Shown here piece by piece: positions 63,674-64,000 of a DNA stretch of 64,000 bases (position 1 is the first letter of the stretch; each line of letters begins with the position of its first letter). The notes beneath the pieces were generated by a model. That model saw nothing but the letters and a program-made list of their open reading frames with translations. It made no database searches and was not told the DNA's origin. Source of the DNA: Erythrobacter sp. JK5 (GTDB lineage: Bacteria > Pseudomonadota > Alphaproteobacteria > Sphingomonadales > Sphingomonadaceae); assembly GCF_018205975.1 (NCBI RefSeq), contig NZ_CP073577.1:3224001-3288000 (forward strand). Reading direction: 5' to 3'. The position numbers and the translations under genes are program-made.

Positions 63674-63716
63674 TGCAATATGTCGAATATATTGCAAGTC
63701 TTGTGAACGCTCACAA
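63674..63716. promoter_or_regulatory. two inverted repeats between halogenase and receptor genes
   Basis: TGCAATAT-N7-ATATTGCA (63674-63696) and TTGTGA-ACGC-TCACAA (63701-63716) lie side by side in the 187-bp divergent intergenic region. The second has the half sites and central element of LacI-type operators and resembles the site at 62033-62049. Confidence 0.55.
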
Positions 63717-63785
63717 TCTGCGCTACGCACCGCGATCAATGGACGGCAGATATGTCGCCACGGGGTTTGGGAGGTAAGAATTCAC

Positions 63786-64000
63786 ATGAACACCGCTCGT
63801 ATTGCGCCAGCGCGGCGTCTGATTGCTCTGAGCACCGCTTCGGGTCTGGCGATGTCGGCGATGATCGCCGCACCGGCATTGGCTCAGGATACCGATACCG
63901 AGGATACTCCTGAGGAAATTGCGGAGGGTTCGTACGAGGGTGAGATCGTCGTAACCGGCGGCTTCCTCAAATCACTCGAAAACGCGCAGAACATCAAGCG
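63786..64000 (+). CDS. TonB-dependent receptor, N-terminal fragment
   Basis: Open to the window end (71 codons visible). Signal peptide 'MNTARIAPARRLIAL...APALAQ' is followed by an acidic linker and 'GEIVVTGGFLKSLENAQNIKR', the TonB-box/plug entry typical of sphingomonad carbohydrate receptors ('IVVTGxRxSLxxAxxIK'). Divergent from the halogenase gene. Confidence 0.9.
   Translation, partial: MNTARIAPARRLIALSTASGLAMSAMIAAPALAQDTDTEDTPEEIAEGSYEGEIVVTGGFLKSLENAQNIK

Noticed and set aside
1..64000. CRISPR arrays or IS elements
   Set aside because: No regularly spaced repeats and no transposase gene were seen; the only mobile element supported is the tRNA-Thr island.

Overview
The window is high-GC chromosomal DNA from an alphaproteobacterium of the Sphingomonadales, most likely Erythrobacteraceae (Erythrobacter, Altererythrobacter or a close relative). 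The reasons are a general stress response locus (ecfG, nepR, a HWE/HisKA_2 kinase and phyR), a phaC/phasin pair, lptF-lptG, TonB-dependent receptors beside a flavin-dependent 'tryptophan halogenase', and a proteobacterial lasso peptide cluster. The assignment is by gene content and was not checked by alignment.

Layout. 1-4.3 kb: end of a HvfC/BufC-like gene, an HSL-type esterase, an SDR oxidoreductase, an isoaspartyl peptidase and a class A beta-lactamase. 3.3-11.0 kb: a run of eight minus-strand genes with overlapping or nearly abutting ends (DUF4129, DUF4350, MoxR ATPase, DUF58, SpoIIM-like, RDD, GNAT, beta-lactamase). 11-18.4 kb: core genes pheA, cytochrome c, rlmE, ppx/gppA, tRNA-Gln, a LOG-family protein, thiD, a DUF1272 protein and glmM. 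18.5-23.5 kb: a frameshifted dicarboxylate symporter, then the stress-response locus with sigma-EcfG-like promoters and an apparent small RNA with a C-rich loop. 23.5-30.3 kb: acetyltransferases, a desaturase, lptG/lptF, DUF427 and clpS. 30.4-33.4 kb: phasin and phaC with paired TGC-N3-GCA sites. 33.5-38.2 kb: an aminotransferase, a five-gene regulatory-looking cluster (LuxR-type HTH with a membrane anchor, two unknowns, a JAB/RadC-like protein and a winged helix), a crotonase and, on the other strand (38178-38957), an acyl-CoA thioesterase.

39.1-50.1 kb: tRNA-Cys and tRNA-Thr, followed by a genomic island of about 10.8 kb inserted at the 3' end of tRNA-Thr. It holds a P4-type integrase (frameshifted), an unknown gene, two HTH proteins, a second tyrosine recombinase and a complete type I restriction-modification operon with an Abi_C abortive-infection gene between hsdS and hsdR.

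50.7-55.9 kb: two tandem phage-tail-collar proteins, then a lasso peptide cluster: HprK-like kinase, PqqD-like B1, asparagine-synthetase-like C, and a short precursor gene at the 3' end of that strand (51939-52097) whose product ends in Ser; the B2 protease is divergent. A C-terminal Ser is the residue expected for a kinase-tailored, paeninodin-like lasso peptide. 56-64 kb: a large TonB-dependent receptor, a secreted amidohydrolase, a tandem carbohydrate-binding-like protein, a flavin-dependent halogenase and the start of another TonB-dependent receptor, with inverted repeats in front of several of these genes.

Three genes (symporter, aminotransferase, integrase) each carry a one-base deletion in a G- or C-rich stretch. 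That pattern looks more like sequencing error than three independent gene losses. No rRNA and no CRISPR array were seen.
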